A stretch of DNA of 64,000 bases from an uncultured Pelagibacteraceae bacterium (lineage in GTDB: Bacteria; Pseudomonadota; Alphaproteobacteria; Pelagibacterales; Pelagibacteraceae), in the NCBI GenBank assembly GCA_902623075.1, contig CACNSD010000001.1, positions 149,347 through 213,346 on the forward strand, given 5' to 3'. Under the pieces are notes generated by a model. It saw only the letters and a program-made list of their open reading frames with translations. It searched no databases and was not told where the DNA came from. Positions 63,031 to 64,000 of this stretch are shown here, in pieces. The first letter of the stretch is position 1. Each line of letters begins with the position of its first letter. The position numbers and the translations under genes were made by a program.

Positions 63031-63761
63031 TAATTTTTATAATTTGAATGTTCTCTCTCTAACTTTCTTAATAAGGCAGCCCACTCTGTTTTTCCATCAT
63101 AATTATAGTCGTCAGAGTCGCTCATGTTTTCCCAAAAATATGCAGCTTTTTGTTTATCTATTTCATGTTTATTTAAACCCATAGCAAGATTTTTTACCTG
63201 AACCGAACATGCTTGCTCTAGATAATAGGCTCTGAAAAATGCCTCTGCAGCAGTTTTTCCCACTGTATAATATCCATGGTTTCTAGTAATCAAAATATCA
63301 TGTTTGCTAATTAAGTTTTCAAATTTAGTTCCAAAGTCCTTATCCTCAACAAATTCATAATCAATGTATCCAACAAGATGATTTAAATAAACTGCAGCCT
63401 GCGAAAGATACATTAAACCTTCTTTAGTACCTCCCACAGCCATCACATCATTATCATGTCCATGAACATAAAAATTTACATCTTCTCTTTTATTAAAAAT
63501 CCATTGAGCAAGGTTGATACATCCATCATTTAACCAAGGTCCGTCTGTATCTAATTTTTTTCCGTTTTGATCAATTTTAACTAAAGATGAAGCGGTAATT
63601 TCTTCATAAAACATTCCGTAAGGATGAACGAAAGAACAATTTTTATCTTCAGCAGATCTTGCGCCTGCACATTGGTTAGCAAGGTCTGTCATACCGTACA
63701 TATGTAAAATTCTATAGAGAGCAGACAACTCTAGTCGCACATCTTTATCTGTTTGCGCCAT
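63030..63761 (-). CDS. Class II aldolase/adducin-family protein
   Basis: A 243-residue member of the class II aldolase family. Metal-binding histidines are seen as His100 and His102 (YVHGHDND) and His162 (TRNHGYYTVG), matching the zinc site of fuculose-phosphate-type aldolases. The C-terminal AEAFFRAYYLEQACSVQVKNL is also typical. It overlaps the following dioxygenase gene by 1 bp, so the two are made together. A retro-aldol or decarboxylase step on the product of the dioxygenase is the natural guess. It diverges from the ProV-type gene across 125 bp. Confidence 0.9.
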   Translation of the reverse strand: MAQTDKDVRLELSALYRILHMYGMTDLANQCAGARSAEDKNCSFVHPYGMFYEEITASSLVKIDQNGKKLDTDGPWLNDGCINLAQWIFNKREDVNFYVHGHDNDVMAVGGTKEGLMYLSQAAVYLNHLVGYIDYEFVEDKDFGTKFENLISKHDILITRNHGYYTVGKTAAEAFFRAYYLEQACSVQVKNLAMGLNKHEIDKQKAAYFWENMSDSDDYNYDGKTEWAALLRKLEREHSNYKN

Positions 63762-63886
63762 ATTTAAAATTTTTATTTAAAAATTAATTAAAAGCAAATA
63801 AATACAACCGTTATTTCTTAAAACAATTGTAAGTTGTATAATATTTGTTTTACATATGATGATTGTAACTGTTAGAACATTACATC

Positions 63887-64000
63887 ATGTCAAAAATTGA
63901 GATCAACAACGTATACAAAATTTTTGGAAACAACCCATCCTCTGTACTGCCAATGGTAAAAAATGGTGCAACTAAAGATGAAATTTTAGAGCAAACAGGT
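63887..64000 (+). CDS. proV: N-terminal part of a ProV-type betaine/choline ABC transporter ATPase (cut by the window edge)
   Basis: An ATG at 63887 opens 38 codons that run to the window end without a stop. The sequence KIEINNVYKIFGNNPSSV and GATKDEILEQTG closely matches the start of ProV, the ATPase of the glycine betaine/proline betaine transporter, where the N-terminal helix precedes the ABC domain. It resembles the start of the TMAO-type ATPase at 16052-17083. The catalytic part lies outside the window. The divergent neighbours are a class II aldolase and a gamma-butyrobetaine-hydroxylase-like enzyme, which suits uptake of a quaternary amine. Confidence 0.8.
   Translation, partial: MSKIEINNVYKIFGNNPSSVLPMVKNGATKDEILEQTG

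Noticed and set aside
63837..63842. TATAAT upstream of the ProV-type gene, as a promoter -10 box.
   Set aside because: No convincing -35 box at the right spacing, and TATAAT is frequent by chance at this base composition.
1..64000. Search by eye for tRNA, rRNA, CRISPR arrays, insertion sequences, integrases and prophage genes.
   Set aside because: Nothing found. No stretch over about 130 bp lacks a gene, so there is little room for undetected elements. A covariance-model scan would be the decisive test for small RNAs.

Overview
The window is strongly A+T-rich, densely coded and almost free of intergenic space. There are many 1-13 bp gene overlaps, and no rRNA, tRNA, insertion sequence, CRISPR array or prophage that I could recognise. 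Gene content and order point to a free-living marine alphaproteobacterium of the SAR11 clade (Candidatus Pelagibacter or a close relative). The indicators are a trimethylamine monooxygenase, a TMAO demethylase, a TMAO/betaine-type ABC transporter, the gmaS-mgsABC methylamine genes, a heterotetrameric sarcosine-oxidase-type enzyme next to formate-THF ligase, and extreme streamlining. The assignment rests on gene content; no database comparison was possible.

Layout. (1) 1-6286: a partial membrane protein, an EamA exporter, then a four-gene minus-strand operon for a sarcosine-oxidase / N-methylglutamate-dehydrogenase type complex (order B-D-A-G). (2) 6415-10037: formate-THF ligase, a class I glutamine amidotransferase and an iron-type alcohol dehydrogenase. 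(3) 10115-19100: Tmm, then a minus-strand block with gpsA, glpK, a fused double permease, an ATPase, two small envelope proteins and the TMAO-type binding protein. (4) 19205-28525: TMAO demethylase, a small winged-helix-like protein, a flavin oxidoreductase, GmaS, MgsA, MgsB, MgsC and a conserved-looking 138-aa protein. (5) 28651-30295: an Amt-family ammonium or methylammonium channel and a 76-aa membrane protein, closed by a clear terminator. (6) 30352-35911: a 50-aa membrane protein and a second, paralogous MgsA/B/C-like set with a second glutamine-synthetase-like gene and a PLP ammonia-lyase-like enzyme. (7) 35918-53000: mostly housekeeping or general metabolism (photolyase, YjbQ, ZapE, a cupin, BamB- and YfgM-like proteins, aconitase, LysE, CsaA, ArgE, aldehyde dehydrogenase, agmatinase, a putative metallopeptidase, cyclophilin, a FadB-like enzyme). 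(8) 52105-58575: a Pot-type ABC transporter in one block with an M24/DoeA-like hydrolase and an EutA-like racemase-family enzyme. (9) 58634-64000: EamA, a 3-hydroxyisobutyrate-dehydrogenase-like enzyme, an aldehyde dehydrogenase, a gamma-butyrobetaine-hydroxylase-like dioxygenase, a class II aldolase, and the start of a ProV-type ATPase.

How it fits together. Much of the window reads as a methylated-amine and one-carbon island. TMAO enters by the ABC transporter or is made from TMA by Tmm. Tdm splits it to dimethylamine and formaldehyde. Monomethylamine is captured by GmaS as gamma-glutamylmethylamide, and MgsABC turns that into N-methylglutamate. A flavoenzyme (the tetramer at 1180-6286 or the 442-aa enzyme at 22003) then regenerates glutamate and passes the methyl group to tetrahydrofolate, where formate-THF ligase works. 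No dimethylamine monooxygenase genes are visible.

The most interesting loose ends are the second Mgs-like cassette, whose FMN subunit has lost all three Fe-S cysteines; the orphan flavoenzyme between tdm and gmaS with a perfect 28-bp palindrome just upstream; the aldolase-dioxygenase pair; the EutA/DoeA genes attached to a Pot-type transporter; and glpK-gpsA attached to a TMAO-type transporter.
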